A stretch of 64,000 nt of DNA from Pogostemon cablin (lineage: Eukaryota > Streptophyta > Magnoliopsida > Lamiales > Lamiaceae), in contig CM042966.1 in the NCBI GenBank assembly GCA_023678885.1, forward strand, positions 22,024,028 through 22,088,027, written 5' to 3'. This document shows, one piece after another, positions 11,160-23,305 of this stretch (within the stretch, counting starts at the first letter, position 1; each line of letters begins with the position of its first letter). The notes beneath the pieces were generated by a model. That model saw only the letters and a program-made list of their open reading frames with translations. It ran no database searches and was not told the DNA's origin. Both the position numbers and the translations under genes were made by a program.

Positions 11160-14100
11160 TCATATCACTTCAGGTCTAGGCTTCTCTAATGAGTCGATAT
11201 CAGCGTGACTGTCATCCTCCTCTGGTAAGGAGATCATCTTTCTTCTGGGATTCCTTTTGCGCGTATTCCATTCAGTTATTCCATTCACAAATCCTGAAAT
11301 TTCGTCATGTACAGAATCAGATAAACTACCACTAGCTGCAATTGAGCTCTCAAACACTATGTCATTTGTGCTAACTGAATTGCTTTCAGAAAAAGGAAAT
11401 TGCGTATGCAACCCATTTTGCTTTGATGTTGAACTGTTATAAAAGAAAGAATCATGACCTCTTTCAGATGAACTGTCTATGACTGAATGATCAATATGAG
11501 ATACAGAAGGGCCAAAATTTGCAGATTCATCTTCGCTACAACTGGTATTACTATCAGAAGATGCCACTGAGAAAGACTCAGCAGATAACTGCAGAAATTC
11601 TTCATCTAAGTTTTGGCGTCGAAGTAAGATATCCTCTTGGTAATGAGGCGGAGAACCTGGGCAAACTGATGATGAATGGGATGTCACATCATTTATTGCA
11701 GTTGAAGGGGCAGTCACAATATCTTCATTGAGATTATGCTCTCCAGGCACATCGACAAGATTAAAGCTCGAGTCCCCAGCATCTGTAGGAATACGTCCTT
11801 CATTATTTATGAAGCTCACCCCTTCGCAACTCTCATTAAAATTCTTGAAAATGGATCTGTCCCCTCCAGAATTCCCCATGAGAAGCATAGACACAGCTTC
11901 ACCAATTTTATTGAAGTAATGTTGAGCACCGAAAACCGTAGATGTATCTGCAAAGGACGTCTCTGATCCTAGGATGATTGTGCTAGTCTCATCTCCAGAA
12001 AGCAGTAAAGAGTCAGAGACATATCTCGAGGGCTCGGCATGGTCTTCATCTCTTGTTTCACTCTTCAAAAGCATCTGATTAGTATGATTTAAGATAGAAC
12101 TTCTAAATTTATTACCAGCACCAACACTTTCAGGTGTCTGATCCATCCATTCTTTTAATTCCTGTAACCACTGAATAGAATTATCTTTCTTCAACACTTC
12201 AATTCTTTTAATCAAGTCGTCTATTTCAGCTTCTTCATCTGTATTGGCAATCCCATCTTTGCTCTCATTCTCATTATCACATGACACAGAATCTTGGTCA
12301 TCAACACATATGCTCCGCTCATCAATTTCAATATTGACAAGACGAGAGGTTCGCTTCTGAGAATTAGAATAAAATAAAAATAAAGTTATAAATTCCTTAA
12401 ATTCCTCAATGTACTAAAAGGTTCAGTGATCAAGTCATCATGAAATTAAAATTGTTACCATCAAATGATTCTCACCCTTTTTGTATTCACACTTCCTTCA
12501 ACATCAGCATCATCTTGGATGGGTGCATAAAATCCAAAGCTTGCAGGCTGCTTCTTCCTGCCTGAAATTATGATTTGTCTCTTCCAAAACTCACAAGCTG
12601 ATATTTTCTTTTCGTCCAGGTTAAGCTAGAACACATGCAAATTTTAACTTACTTGAGAATGAAACACGAGTAAAGTTCAGTAAAGGTCCAAAATGGTTGT
12701 AAGACAAAATGTTTTTTGGGGAAATCAGATGAAATAATCAGTTCCATTAATAGAGCATAATAACCTCAGAGAGGATACATAACAACTTACTTGGTCTGGA
12801 TGAGAAAAAAGGCTGAAAACTTTGGCTCGGAACCATCTCGCACAGCAAAGAGGATTCCCTTCCAACCATATGTTCTGAAGAGACGGAAAGCCAGCAAGGA
12901 TCTCTATCTCAGAGAAGTTAGAAATAATATTGTAGGAAAGATCAAGCCCCTGAAGTGATTTCAGATTTTCAATGCCATGCAATGAAGTTAAAGCATTGTT
13001 CCTCAACACAAGCTTAACGATCTGACAATGAACCTGCATAAGCCAATGATTGAAGTTCATATTGAACCAGCATGCTGACAGAAATCGAAATGAATCATAA
13101 GTTAGGAGTATATTAATCTTCTCCGAACACATGAAATTATTTCTCTAAAAGGTGAAATCAGATGTCAGAGACTTCTTTTTTTATTTCGTAATTCTATTAA
13201 TATTATTATTATTATTTTCTTCTTCTTCTTCTTCCAATTCAAGTAAAGGACTCAAGGAAGAATGATGAGTTTTATAATATGCTTGAAAAGTTTGTAGCAA
13301 AATAAACTAATGAAATTAAAGAAAACATAACAGTTACATAATACAAAGTTTTATTCGCAAAATCATATAAATAGGCTTGTTCCAATTGCAGATGTTATAC
13401 AGAATACAGATGTATGAAAAGAAGACATTAAAATCAAACATAAGGGTTGGATCCAATACCAGATGTTATAGAACTGTTTTGAGAAATTATTTTGTAAGAA
13501 AAACCTTAATTTTGCAATCATAGGGCATCGCATTTGGATACAGAGTTCCAAAGAAAAAGCTAGACCATTGAGTACTTATATTGATTTAAGAAGACATTAA
13601 AATCAAATTTAAGGGTTGGATCCAATAGAAGATGTTATAGAGTGCTTTGTGAAATCTTTTTGGTAAGAAAAACTTAAATTTGCATGCATAGGTATCATAT
13701 TTGGCTATAGAATTCCTAAGAGAAAGCTTGATGATTGAGTTGTTAGATTGATTTGGAATGTTTATTGTTTTGGTGACTAATAAGTTTTGGTTTTCTATGA
13801 AAATACTTAATTGATTGCTAGAACCTAGACTGAAATATAATGCAATATTGTCCTCATGACTACAGAGCAATGATCATACAATAAGAAATCAATAACTTTC
13901 AGGACTGTCCCTTTGGCTGTCTATCTAATTTCAGAAAGTTACCTCACTAAATGATACAATACTTCTCAGGTTATTGAATCCGAAATCCACGTGTTTTAAT
14001 TTGGTGCACTTCTTGAGGTTATCCACCTTTGCAAACCTATTCCTACTCAGATCAAGGGTTTCAACCACAGGTAGAAGCTGCAAAGACTCATCCATAAGAA

Positions 14101-15084
14101 TTAAGCCATTGCACGCGCATGAAACAAAAGACAAATGGTTCCACTGGGGTGAATCCTTTATGTCCGCAATTCTACTCGTAAACACATGCCGCAGTGCATC
14201 CTAAGCCAATTGACATGAACAAGTTACAAAGGTTAATAGTATAATAAATTGACACTGAATAGCATAAAAGACCAACTTTAATTACAGTGGAGAGGAAAGA
14301 TTCAAGTGCATAATTGATAATTGAACACGGAATTGTTCAATTAATTCTATAAGATGCATATACTTCAAGTCCTCCTAATGAGGATAAAAAAATTCACACA
14401 CTAACACCGCATCATTTATCTAACATTTCCGGCCTACATCTTCACATCCAGCAGTAACATATGGTCCAAAGAAAATAATGGATCTCACCATGTAAAATTC
14501 TTTTAAATTAGTACCATAGACCAGTTGAAGCGATAAAAGCTTCACGGTGCATTTGAAAAGAGCTTCTTCGACAAGGATAAAGGCAGTGATCAAATTGAAA
14601 GGTGGAAAATATTGACACCATGTTAGAAAATCATACTCACAGTTGAATTATGGCATATCAATTTCTCAAGCGTAAACCTCAACTCAAGCAAGCCCTTGGC
14701 CGCAGATGTAGACAAATCACATCCACGGAGTTCCAAAACCTTCAACCTTCCGAACGGAAGCAAATACAATGGACTCGGATCCCTCCGCGGCGGCGGCGGA
14801 AGCACAGAAACCACCTTCAACGACGGAAGCAGGCGTAGGATTCGCCGCAACTGCTCGAGCGCTCGATGGTCACCCAAATCAGAGACATAAGCACGCAAAT
14901 AATCCACAGGAGCTCCGGTCAACAAGCTCTCTAGCTCCCCCAAGGCTTCCAGCCTGGATTGCACGTAGCGCAAACCAACAGGATTCAATTTCAACACCAG
15001 CGTTCCTTCAATTAATTTCTCCGCCTGATTTTCGACGAATTTAACGAGTGATTCCAGGTATCTGTCACCGGTGACGATCGCCAT
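11160..15084 (-). CDS. leucine-rich-repeat protein, LKB1/STK11-interacting-protein-like, five exons
   Basis: I read five exons joined at GT-AG sites, all in phase 0: 15084-14641, 14200-13943, 13033-12791, 12625-12476 and 12356-11160. They encode 763 residues. Exon 1 holds an N-terminal helical region (ESLVKFVENQAEKLIEG) and the first LRR-like segment (GRLKVLELRGCDLS). Exons 2-3 hold SDS22-type repeats (LPVVETLDLSRNRF, IVKLVLRNNAL, LQGLDLSYNIISN, LQNIWLEGNPLC), closed by an LRR-cap-like NPLCCARWFRAKVF. Exon 4 is basic. Exon 5 is long, acidic and Ser-rich, probably disordered. Plant homologues are variously labelled outer-arm dynein light chain 1-like, AIR9-like or STK11-interacting protein; the role is unproven, and protein-protein binding is likely. 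From memory some plant relatives are longer at the C-terminus, so the stop at 11160 may mark a shorter form. Intron 2 carries a 169-bp tandem duplication. Confidence 0.85.
13421..13757. repeat. 169-bp tandem duplication in intron 2 of the LRR gene
   Basis: Two adjacent copies begin with GAAGACATTAAAATCAAA (13421 and 13590), and each contains AGGGTTGGATCCAATA. They are diverged by substitutions and small indels. A partial third similarity (CAGATGTTATA) lies just before the first copy. Confidence 0.75.
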
Positions 15085-15296
15085 AGCGGAAAAACTAGGG
15101 TTGAGAGTCGAGGATTGTTAAAGGGGATGCGGGAAAGGAGGTTTGGGCGGGATTGAGGGGAAAGGGGGAAAAGCAGCCATAGCTAGTGTGTGTTGTGTGT
15201 GAAAATGTGGGAGTTCATGATTGATTATTTTGGGGTGGGGGGTAGGGTGGGGGTTAATGATTGGAGTTGAGAGTAGACAATGGGAAGATGAGTGAG

Positions 15297-15316
15297 ACAC
15301 GTGGCGAACATGGGCC
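15297..15316 (-). promoter_or_regulatory. G-box and site-II-like motifs upstream of the LRR gene
   Basis: A palindromic CACGTG within ACACGTGGC (15297-15305) and a TGGGCC word (15311-15316) lie about 215-230 bp upstream of the LRR gene start. Such motifs are common in plant promoters (bZIP/bHLH and TCP sites). Function is inferred from the motifs only. Confidence 0.35.
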
Positions 15317-15760
15317 TATTGTAGGGTAGGCAAACGCCTGGTATTTCGAGCAATGTTGGAATTTGAAGTTTATAGGTAACGTTGATTTGTAATGGATTTG
15401 ATTCAATAAACTAATCAACTATAATAATCTCTATTTTTTTTTCAATAGTGAAACATATACTCTCTCAATCCATCGTGTTCTAAAGTATCCATTTACTTTT
15501 GCACGTGTATTAAGAGCAATTCCAAGAACTTTTTTAATTTTGGAAAAAATTTTCATAAAATAGAGAGGTTTGTTAATTTAAAGAAGAGTTAATTGCACCA
15601 AAAGTTCTCACCTTTTTGCGAATTACGAATTATTTCAAATTTTTTAATATTTACAAATAAGTACCCGGCCTTTAAATTATATTGCAAATGTTCGACCGGG
15701 CAGCTGAAGGTTTTTTTCCACACTATGTCGTTTCGCGCTGAGCTTTTAATTCCAACTGTT

Positions 15761-15763
<3 letters not shown>

Positions 15764-15824
<61 letters not shown>
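15764..15824. repeat. (AT)n microsatellite
   Basis: About 61 bp of uninterrupted AT dinucleotides inside the Pack-MULE, just before the captured fragment. Confidence 0.95.
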
Positions 15825-15827
<3 letters not shown>

Positions 15828-15879
15828 CTCAAATTGTTATACTACGTGGTTTTGTGTCTTTCTTTTCTTTCTTGAATTT

Positions 15880-16400
15880 AGATGGCCATGAAGTTATCGC
15901 AAAATCTGTAAGCAAGGAGCGACGCCGCCTCATGAAGGAGGTTGTCTACTCCCGCCACCACTTAGCCGCCGCTCATTCCGACTATTGTCGTTCCCTTCGC
16001 ATCACGGGCTCCGCCCTTGTCACCTTCGCCTCCAGCGTACCATTCTTAGTTTCCAAGCACTCCCCCACCGTCCTCCTCCGCACGCCCACCGCTGCCCCCT
16101 CTAAAACCCCCACCTTCATCCCTCCTTCTCCTTCGCCATCTATCCATCCCCTCCTCCGCCACCCCTCAAGTCCACCTTATCCTCCCATTACTTCTGCAAA
16201 TCCCCACCGTAGCCACCGCCGCCGCGTTAGAGAAAGCCCATTAAAGTGCCTCACATACTCTCCGACTTGAGCTTCACTTACAATGCAACAGCAAAATCTA
16301 TTTACTCAACTACACCTTCACAGACATCTTCAATGTGGAATTAGGATAACTTCTATCCACCCCCTTCTCCTCCAGACTCGGAATACTTCGAGAAACTCCA
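15880..16400 (+). pseudogene. captured fragment of a DUF630/DUF632 (NRG2/bZIP-like) gene
   Basis: The translation contains KERRRLMKEVVYSRHHLAAA and HSDYCRSLRITGSALVTFAS, then a Pro-rich stretch and RESPLK. This is the N-terminal DUF630 helix and Pro-rich linker of plant DUF630/DUF632 proteins (the NITRATE REGULATORY GENE2-like family). The usual MGCxxS start is missing; the frame enters from transposon sequence. Frames change in the Pro-rich part, and a block resembling the family's PPSPPDSEYFEKLQ segment (about 16350-16400) is in another frame. It is a captured, non-functional piece. Confidence 0.72.
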
Positions 16401-17299
16401 AAAGAAGAAGAAAATCGAAACGACGTAGTATGACAATTTGAGAAGATTTTTTTATATTAATAGGTGGAATTAACAGCTCAGCGCAAAACGACTTTGTTTT
16501 GACACGTAAGTCATCGGGCAGGCCTCCAGCTGCCCAGTGGTTCTATTTGCAATACAAATTAAAGGTCGAGTACTTATTTGTATATATTGAAAAGTTTGGA
16601 CTAATTCGCAATTTGGGAAAAGGTTGAGACTTTTGGTGCAATTAACCCTTTAAAGAATGATATTTTTAAAAGTCTTCCAACACATTCTTTATATTTGAAT
16701 TTTATTCTCTCTATTTCTAATGTTAATTAATTACACATATTTTCTATACATTTTCTTTATTTTTGTTTTTATTATTAATGCAATATAAAATTTACTTTAA
16801 CTCTTCATTCCATATTATTTAATTAACAAAAGCATTGGAAATAATGAATCATTAATGCATTTAATTTTAAAGAACTTGATTTGGTTATCTAAATTTGAAG
16901 AATAATCTTGCTATGTAAAATTAAAAGTTAAAATAGATAAGTTATTGGAGTAATGTTTTAGGTGAATTTATTTAAAATATACATAATTTTCTAGTTTAGA
17001 GAATCTCTTGGAGATGCTCTAAGGAATATTATTATTATATGTAAAGTGGGTAGTTGTATTAGACGGAAGTTGTGGGCTATTTTTTTACTAAATAGGGAAA
17101 ATTGATACCTTTGAAGCAGACGCCCAAAATAGTAAAATGGATACCTTAGAAACGGACGGAGGGAGTATTTATTTATCTAATATTTCATCCCTCCCAAATT
17201 CATCTTCACGTATATACTGTAGAGGCGGAATTTAAGAAAAATTATTTTTTTATTTACTTTTGGGGATAATATGGTATTTTTTTAGTAATAGAAAAAATG

Positions 17300-18703
17300 T
17301 TAATTGCGTCAAAAGTCCTGACCTTTTCGCGAATTTCAAATTAGTCCAAACTTTTCAATATTTACAAATAAGTATTCAACCTTTAGCCCATTTTTCAAAT
17401 AAATCCACCGGACAGCTGGATGCCTGACGGTGCTGATGTGTCCGTTTTTAAATTCACATTGGATTCCACATGTAAAAAATAAAAAAAAAAATCAAACTGA
17501 TCGTTTAATTTATCCAATTTTGCCCAATACCTTGTGTTCTCGTTCTGCCATGGCCAACAAGCTCACCAAAATCAAGTCGGCCGCGCCAACGCCGTCGCCT
17601 CCGCCCGCCTACTCCTCCGACGCCAAAGATCTCCACCCGGTCTGCCTCATAGGAGATGTCATTTGCTAACCTCTGTTCTGCGAGTTCATGGAGCGGCGCT
17701 CCGACGAAGAGGACTCGATCACCATTGGTTGCGAGATGGTGATGTTCGAGCACCTGCTCTTGATGCTGGAGAATGCATCCTCAGCCGGAGTCTTTGGATC
17801 GAGCAGCATTGGCAGTGGCGGAACATCTAACATCACTGAAAACTGTTCCTCACATGTTCTTGCGGTGCCGCCGAAGGTTTTGGGAGGTTGAGCTTGGCAG
17901 ATGGGCCATAGAGGCAGCGCCGTCGTAGGCCTTTGCGGCCTCAAAGGAGGTGTCGAAAGTGCCGAGCCAAAACCCTAGCTCCAGTACTTTCCATACCTTA
18001 AAGTTCCCCATGCTTCAAGATAAGATTCCATACACAAAATAAAACTCCACCAACAAATCTCTGAAGATTTCTTTCCCAATTCTTCTTAAATTTCAATCGC
18101 ACAATTCTCTGAACTGTACCTTTTAGCTTCTTTTCTACACATAAACCTTTGCTGTTATTTGTTAATTACTTGAGGGTTGTGAGATGTGAGACATGCTTTT
18201 TGATTACTTTGTGTGGATTCTAAGGTTTTGATTAGGGTACAGCGACGATATGGACATCGATTCTTGCCCGAAAAAAGAGAATTCCGGCGCCGGAAATGGT
18301 AATTTGGTGTTTAATTTTTGGAAATTCGTTGCTCTTTAAATCTTTCTACACTCCGAATGTTTCTTTTATTCTCTTGGGCCGTTCTTCCGGCGCAAGCAGC
18401 CCTTCCTGGAGCGGCAGATGCTGGCTTCTTCTTATCTCCGGCATTGGTGGTACACTTGGAGTCAAACCAAAGAAAGAGAAAGTTGAGAGAGTGAAATTGT
18501 GTGAGGGAGAGAATTATTATTATTTTTACTGCTGGAGGGTGATGTGAAAAAAATTGGACACGTCAGCTACCGGCTAGGCCTCCAGCTGTCCGGTGGCTTG
18601 ATTTAAAAACGGGCTAAATGTTGAGTACTTATTTATAAATATTGAAAAGTTTGGATTAATTTGAAATTCGCGAAAAGGTCAGGACTTTTGACGCAATTAA
18701 CCC
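17300..18703 (-). mobile_element. Pack-MULE carrying an AP2/ERF fragment
   Basis: The long inverted repeats begin TTAATTGCGTCAAAAGTCCTG and end CAGGACTTTTGACGCAATTAA, the same family as 15586-16648. Inside are mirror-image blocks CCGGACAGCTGGA and TCCAGCTGTCCGG. Flanking 9-mers GAAAAAATG (17291-17299) and TAAAAAATG (18704-18712) match at 8 of 9 positions and look like a decayed target duplication. No transposase is present. The interior is GC-rich. Confidence 0.78.
17505..17982 (-). pseudogene. captured AP2/ERF transcription-factor fragment
   Basis: On the minus strand the sequence around 17870-17982 reads, across two frames, LGTFDTSFEAAKAYDGAA then LYGPSAKLNLPKPSA. This is the second half of an AP2/ERF DNA-binding domain, with a frame change in between. 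Downstream (17505-17870) is a C-terminal region with DPKTPAEDAFSS and Ser runs, interrupted by stops. The first half of the AP2 domain (the strands that contact DNA) is absent. It is a broken gene piece moved by the enclosing MULE. Confidence 0.62.
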
Positions 18704-18711
18704 TAAAAAAT

Positions 18712-18876
18712 GATAAAGTATATTATGTGTGTTAAAAAGGTGGTGGAAATTTTAAAATTAAAGTATGTTAGAGGAATATTAGTTAGTTGTCTTTTCCTTT
18801 TATGAAAGTGTGAAGTTGAATTTGAGACGGATCAAAACAGAAAGTGTAAAGTTGAAGTTGGGACTGAGGGAGTATT
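18712..18876. mobile_element. MITE fragment
   Basis: It contains TTGAGACGGATCAAAACAGAAAG and ends GGGACTGAGGGAG before TA. It resembles parts of 5940-6080 and the MITEs at 47966-48237 and 48919-49190 in reverse. It looks like a decayed Stowaway-related copy. Confidence 0.45.
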
Positions 18877-19434
18877 AAAATTATAATTATAATGATAATA
18901 TAAATGTATTGAATTTGAGAATTTAAAAAATAATATTTAATTTATAATGTTCGTCTAGAGGTGCAGGGACAAATTCAGGATTTAAAATACAGGTGCAACA
19001 TAATTATTGAAGACAAAGATTTATGCCAGACCATTTCATGAATCCCATATTCAGTGAGACGGATAGAGTCACAATCCAACTGTAGCTCCAACTGTAGCGC
19101 TTAAGCAATGTTCACTTGGGTTTAATGTTTCATATTTAGATTTAATAAATTTCCTTAACGCTCACTCATCCCCTATAATATATTTTCTCTTCTTAATTAA
19201 TACATTTTTCTTTCTTTCTCTCTTCTCTTCTCTCAACTCATGTAATACGTGATTTGACATAAAATTTAAACATATCCTACTTAAACCCAAAACAAATATA
19301 ACAATTTGACATAAAGTTTAAACATCATTATCATTAATACTATTAATTTATAAGTGCTTGCAAAAAAAATATTTTTTTAAAAAAATTTGTGAGGTGGCGG
19401 CTCCACGTCGCTCCTTAAAAATTTTTGTGTATGC

Positions 19435-20275
19435 CTCACACGTTAATCCTGCAATTAATATTTATTATATTTAATTTAATTTAAAATAATTAATACTTTG
19501 TAATCCTACCATTAATACATCTTAATTTAAATGTTTAATAATCCTACCATTAATACATAATAATATTATTTTAAGTTTATATAAGTAATTTAATTTAATA
19601 CTTTAAATATTTTTTTATTTAATCCATAAATTTTGTGTGAATTTTAAATTATTTATTTTTATTGGATTTTAAATTATTTATTTTCATATTTAGCATATAC
19701 ATTTTAATTAAGGCCAAAAATATTTGTGTATGTGGCGCTCCTACGTTGATCCCGCAATTAATGTATATTTAATTTAATTTAATTTAAAATAATTAATATT
19801 TTGTAATCCTACCATTAATACATCTTAATTTAAATATTTAATAATCCTACCATTAATACATAATAATATTATTTTAAGTTTATATAAGTAATTTAATTTA
19901 ATACTTTAAATATTTTTTTATTTAATCCATAAATTTTGTGTGAATTTTAAATTATTTATTTTCATTGGATTTTAAATTATTTATTTTCATATTTAGCATA
20001 TACATTTTAATTAAGGTATGCACAATCGATTAATTATAAAGTTTTAGTAAATTATATATTTTAATTGGATTATAAATTATTTATTTTCATATTTAGCATA
20101 TACATTTTAATTAAGGTATGTACAATCGATTAGTTATAAAGTTTTGGTAAATTATTTATTTTTATTGGATTTTAAATTATTTATTTTCATATTTAGCATA
20201 TACATTTTAATTAAGGTATGGTACAATCGTTATAGAGTTTTGGTAAATTTATAGTATTATGTAATAATATTATTT
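19435..20275. repeat. degenerate tandem repeats in the Helitron
   Basis: Two blocks of about 300 bp (near 19435-19710 and 19745-20015) are nearly identical. They are followed by further copies of a shorter unit with CATATTTAGCATATACATTT and GTACAATCGATTAG. The short unit recurs at 22430-22760, on the far side of the nested MULE, showing that the MULE landed inside the array. Confidence 0.8.
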
Positions 20276-20342
20276 TAAGTAATTTTCTTAATATTATTTT
20301 AAGTAGTTTTCTTACAAAAGTTTATGTAAGTAGTTAAATTTA

Positions 20343-22381
20343 GGCAAAATCTACTGTACACAATTGTTAAGGTGTAATCGGGTCAATTTTTGACACATTA
20401 ACCCAGGTATTTATATAATCCTTATCCAATGGGTCATTAATTCACACGAATTTCTTTCCTTCTCAACTCTCACGATTTCTGTGCATCCCTTCCCTTCCCC
20501 AATTCTCACGGCGCCCTCCTTCATCTCTCTCATATCTTCTGCGCTTTTTCTCCCTCTCTCTCTTCGACGTTCTCACGGCGGCGCTTCTGTCATTCCTTGT
20601 TTCCATTGTCGGAAGACAACTTTCTGGTAGCCGCACCCAGTCGTTCCAAATGTGCCATCAAGAACCGCATGCGGATACCATCGCAGTTTGACGTCGGGAG
20701 TCGCCGCGGCGGTGTTGATTCTCTCTGTTTCTACCACTGCCTCTTCGTATGAGGATTCAATTCATGGTTGACTATTCTTCAATTCTGCAATTTTCAAGAT
20801 CTTCATATGTTGGTGAAAATTGAGATGGTAGATTTTTAATGTGTCGATGTAATTGGTAAAAATATGATGCTGGTGGTTGATGATTTCGTATACAAATTTA
20901 GATCTGGTGGTGGATGCAATGAATTTTTATTTTTTATTTTTTTGTTGTAATATTTGTATGGTTTATGGAGTTTACTTGAAATATTGTATAAGTTGTAATT
21001 TCTTAATGTATACGTTTTTCTTAACGTATACGATATTTATTTTACTCAAATTCAATTGTATTTAATTGTAACTATATACTGTATAAGTTTTTTTTAATCA
21101 ATGTTTACATTTTCCATAATAAGTGTATTACTTTCTTTTAAAAAAATTGTTGTAATAATGGTATGATTTCTGGAGCTTATGTTGAATACTAATGTATACG
21201 TTTTTCCTTAATTAGTGATTACATTGAACATTACAGTTGAAAGCGTTTGATGCATGGGGTGTGTTTGTGCTATGTTGAATTGAACATTAGCATTGGGTGT
21301 TGAAAGCATTGGTTTGAAAGGATTGAGTTTTGCATATATTTTTATTATTAATTGTATATGTTTTTATTGATAAATGTATATTTTCGAGAAATTATTTCTA
21401 TTTTAAATTTGTAGTGTATACATTTTATCATATAAATGTATTATATTTTACTTACAAATGTATCATTAAATTTATATAAAAAAGTTGTATTAAATTTAAT
21501 TGATTTTTGAAATGCATTTGCATAATCAAGTGTGGAGTAGTTGTAATTTAATAATGTATGTATTTTTCTCAATAAATATTTGATTTTTAAAAAATATATA
21601 TATTGATATTATATTTATCATCAATATTTTCATCAATATATTTATTAATTTTAGTTATACAGTATAATATCAAATATTATACATTTTAGTATAAAATCTA
21701 ATACATTTATTAAAAAAATACATGTACATTAGTAGATTAAATATAATTTATTTAAATATTTAAATATGTATTTAAAAACTAATATAATACCGATTTTATT
21801 TGTAAAATTAATTATTACATTCAACAAATTGAATAGTATACAAGTTTTTTTTATCATAGATGTATAAGGTTTTTTTAATAACTGTGTTATTATATTTTTT
21901 TAATAGATGAGATTAGATACTTTTTTTAATAGATGAGATTAGATCTATGAAGAACTGACACGATGAAAAATGGAAGAAGACATGACGAAGAACAGAACGA
22001 TGAAGAATCTGTTGGGGCCGATTAAGAATGGATCTAAACCTGCTAGCCGACAAAGAACACGATGAAGAACGGATCTGGATCGATTTTGAAATCGATGGAG
22101 AAAGGGAGCATATGAGAAAGATCTTGACATTGCTGATGAAGAACAGTGAGTGGTAAAAGGTGGAGAGCGATGGTGATGATCGGCGACCAGAGTGGAAGGG
22201 ATGAGGTAGCACAAAAGGCAGAACAAGCGGTGAGAAGGAGAAGAGAGTGCAGAACGCAGCGTTGAGAAAGAGAAGCAAGAGAATGTATAATGTAAATCGG
22301 GTCCTTTCCCTTTAATGTGTGACCCATTTTAAAAAATGGGTTTGGTACATTAGTGTACACTTTGCTACAATAGATCAACTC
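20343..22381. mobile_element. MULE-like element nested in the Helitron repeat array
   Basis: It is flanked by the perfect 9-bp duplication TTAAATTTA (20334-20342 and 22382-22390), as for Mutator-like elements. The ends share words in inverted orientation (TCTACTGTACAC and GTACAC..CAATAGA; ATCGGGTC on both sides), but the inverted repeat is imperfect. Inside are a GC-rich patch (20500-20760) and a purine-rich patch (21940-22290) of possible captured origin that I could not identify. Confidence 0.62.
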
Positions 22382-23305
22382 TTAAATTTAATACTTTAAA
22401 TATTTATAATTTAATCTGTAAATTTGGTGTGTATTTTAAATTATTTATTTTCATATTTAGCATATAAATTTTAATTAAGACATAGTACAATCGAATCAAT
22501 TAGTTATAAAGTTTTGGTAAATTTATAGTATTATGTAATAATATTATTTTAAGTAATTTTCTTAGTATTATTTTAAGTGATTTTCTTATAAAAGTTTATA
22601 TAAGTAATTAAATTTAATACTTTAAATATTTTTGATTTAATCTGTAAATTTTGTGTGTATTTTAAATTATTTATTTCCATTGGATTTTAAATTATTTATT
22701 TCCATATTTAGCATATAAATTTTAATTAAGACATAGTACAATCGATTAGTTATAAACTTTTGGTAAATTTATAAAGAAACAAAAAACTTTTGTTGTTTGA
22801 TTATTTAAATTAAGTTTTAATAATTTTAGGAAAGATGGAGTATATTATTAAAATTTAATATTTTTAAAGGAAATTTGGTGATCATTTTAAATTATATATT
22901 ACCATATTTATCATATAAATTCATTATATATAAGTATATGACATAATACAATCGATCAATATTCATCTATAGTGAAATTTTTTTTACCTCCATTGCAATC
23001 TTTATACGGTTTCTTTTTCCTTTATTAAATCATGTCATCAATTTATGATCATGTGTCTGAAAAAACTATGGAAAATGAGACTTGGCGAATTAAAGTTAAA
23101 TGTTTGAGGCTTTGAATATCATACCTTGATAATACAAACAAAAAAATATGCCTGGATATGATTATGATGGATAAAAAAAGTAAATTTTAGTTGATTATAA
23201 TTATTAAATTTTTTTAAGTAAACGGTATATTTTATATTTCCACAACATTTAGATTATTAACATGATAAGGTTTTTTATTTAATTATTATTATATTATATG
23301 TGTAG

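Larger units (their letters stand above)
15586..16648 (+). mobile_element. Pack-MULE carrying a DUF630-type gene fragment
   Basis: It has a perfect 9-bp target duplication TTTAAAGAA (15577-15585 and 16649-16657), diagnostic of Mutator-like elements. The long terminal inverted repeats start GAGTTAATTGCACCAAAAGT and end ACTTTTGGTGCAATTAACCC. The same family occurs at 17300-18703. The interior is GC-rich against an AT-rich surround and derives from a host gene. No transposase is seen, so it is non-autonomous. Confidence 0.88.
15514..17019. mobile_element. Tourist/PIF-Harbinger-type MITE split by a Pack-MULE
   Basis: The terminal inverted repeats are GAGCAATTCCAAGA and TCTTGGAGATGCTC. The flanks are the 3-bp duplication TAA (15511-15513 and 17020-17022), as expected for PIF/Harbinger insertions. 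It lies inside the Stowaway and contains the Pack-MULE at 15586-16648. Confidence 0.75.
15460..17165. mobile_element. Stowaway MITE split by nested insertions
   Basis: The left part (15460-15510, CTCTCTCAATCCATCG.., after TA) and the right part (17023-17165, ending GGACGGAGGGAG then TA) together match the intact Stowaway at 52206-52439. The junction word ATTAAGGAGTATTATTATT is interrupted at TAA by the element at 15514-17019. Confidence 0.75.

Noticed and set aside
15593..16270. A 225-codon ORF as a real gene
   Set aside because: It starts in the MULE terminal repeat, runs through the (AT)n tract as alternating Ile-Tyr and then into a captured fragment; it is a composite, not a gene.
21913..22378. 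Ser/Phe-rich minus-strand ORFs as secreted proteins
   Set aside because: They come from a purine-rich strand of the nested MULE, overlap each other in three frames, and show no domain.
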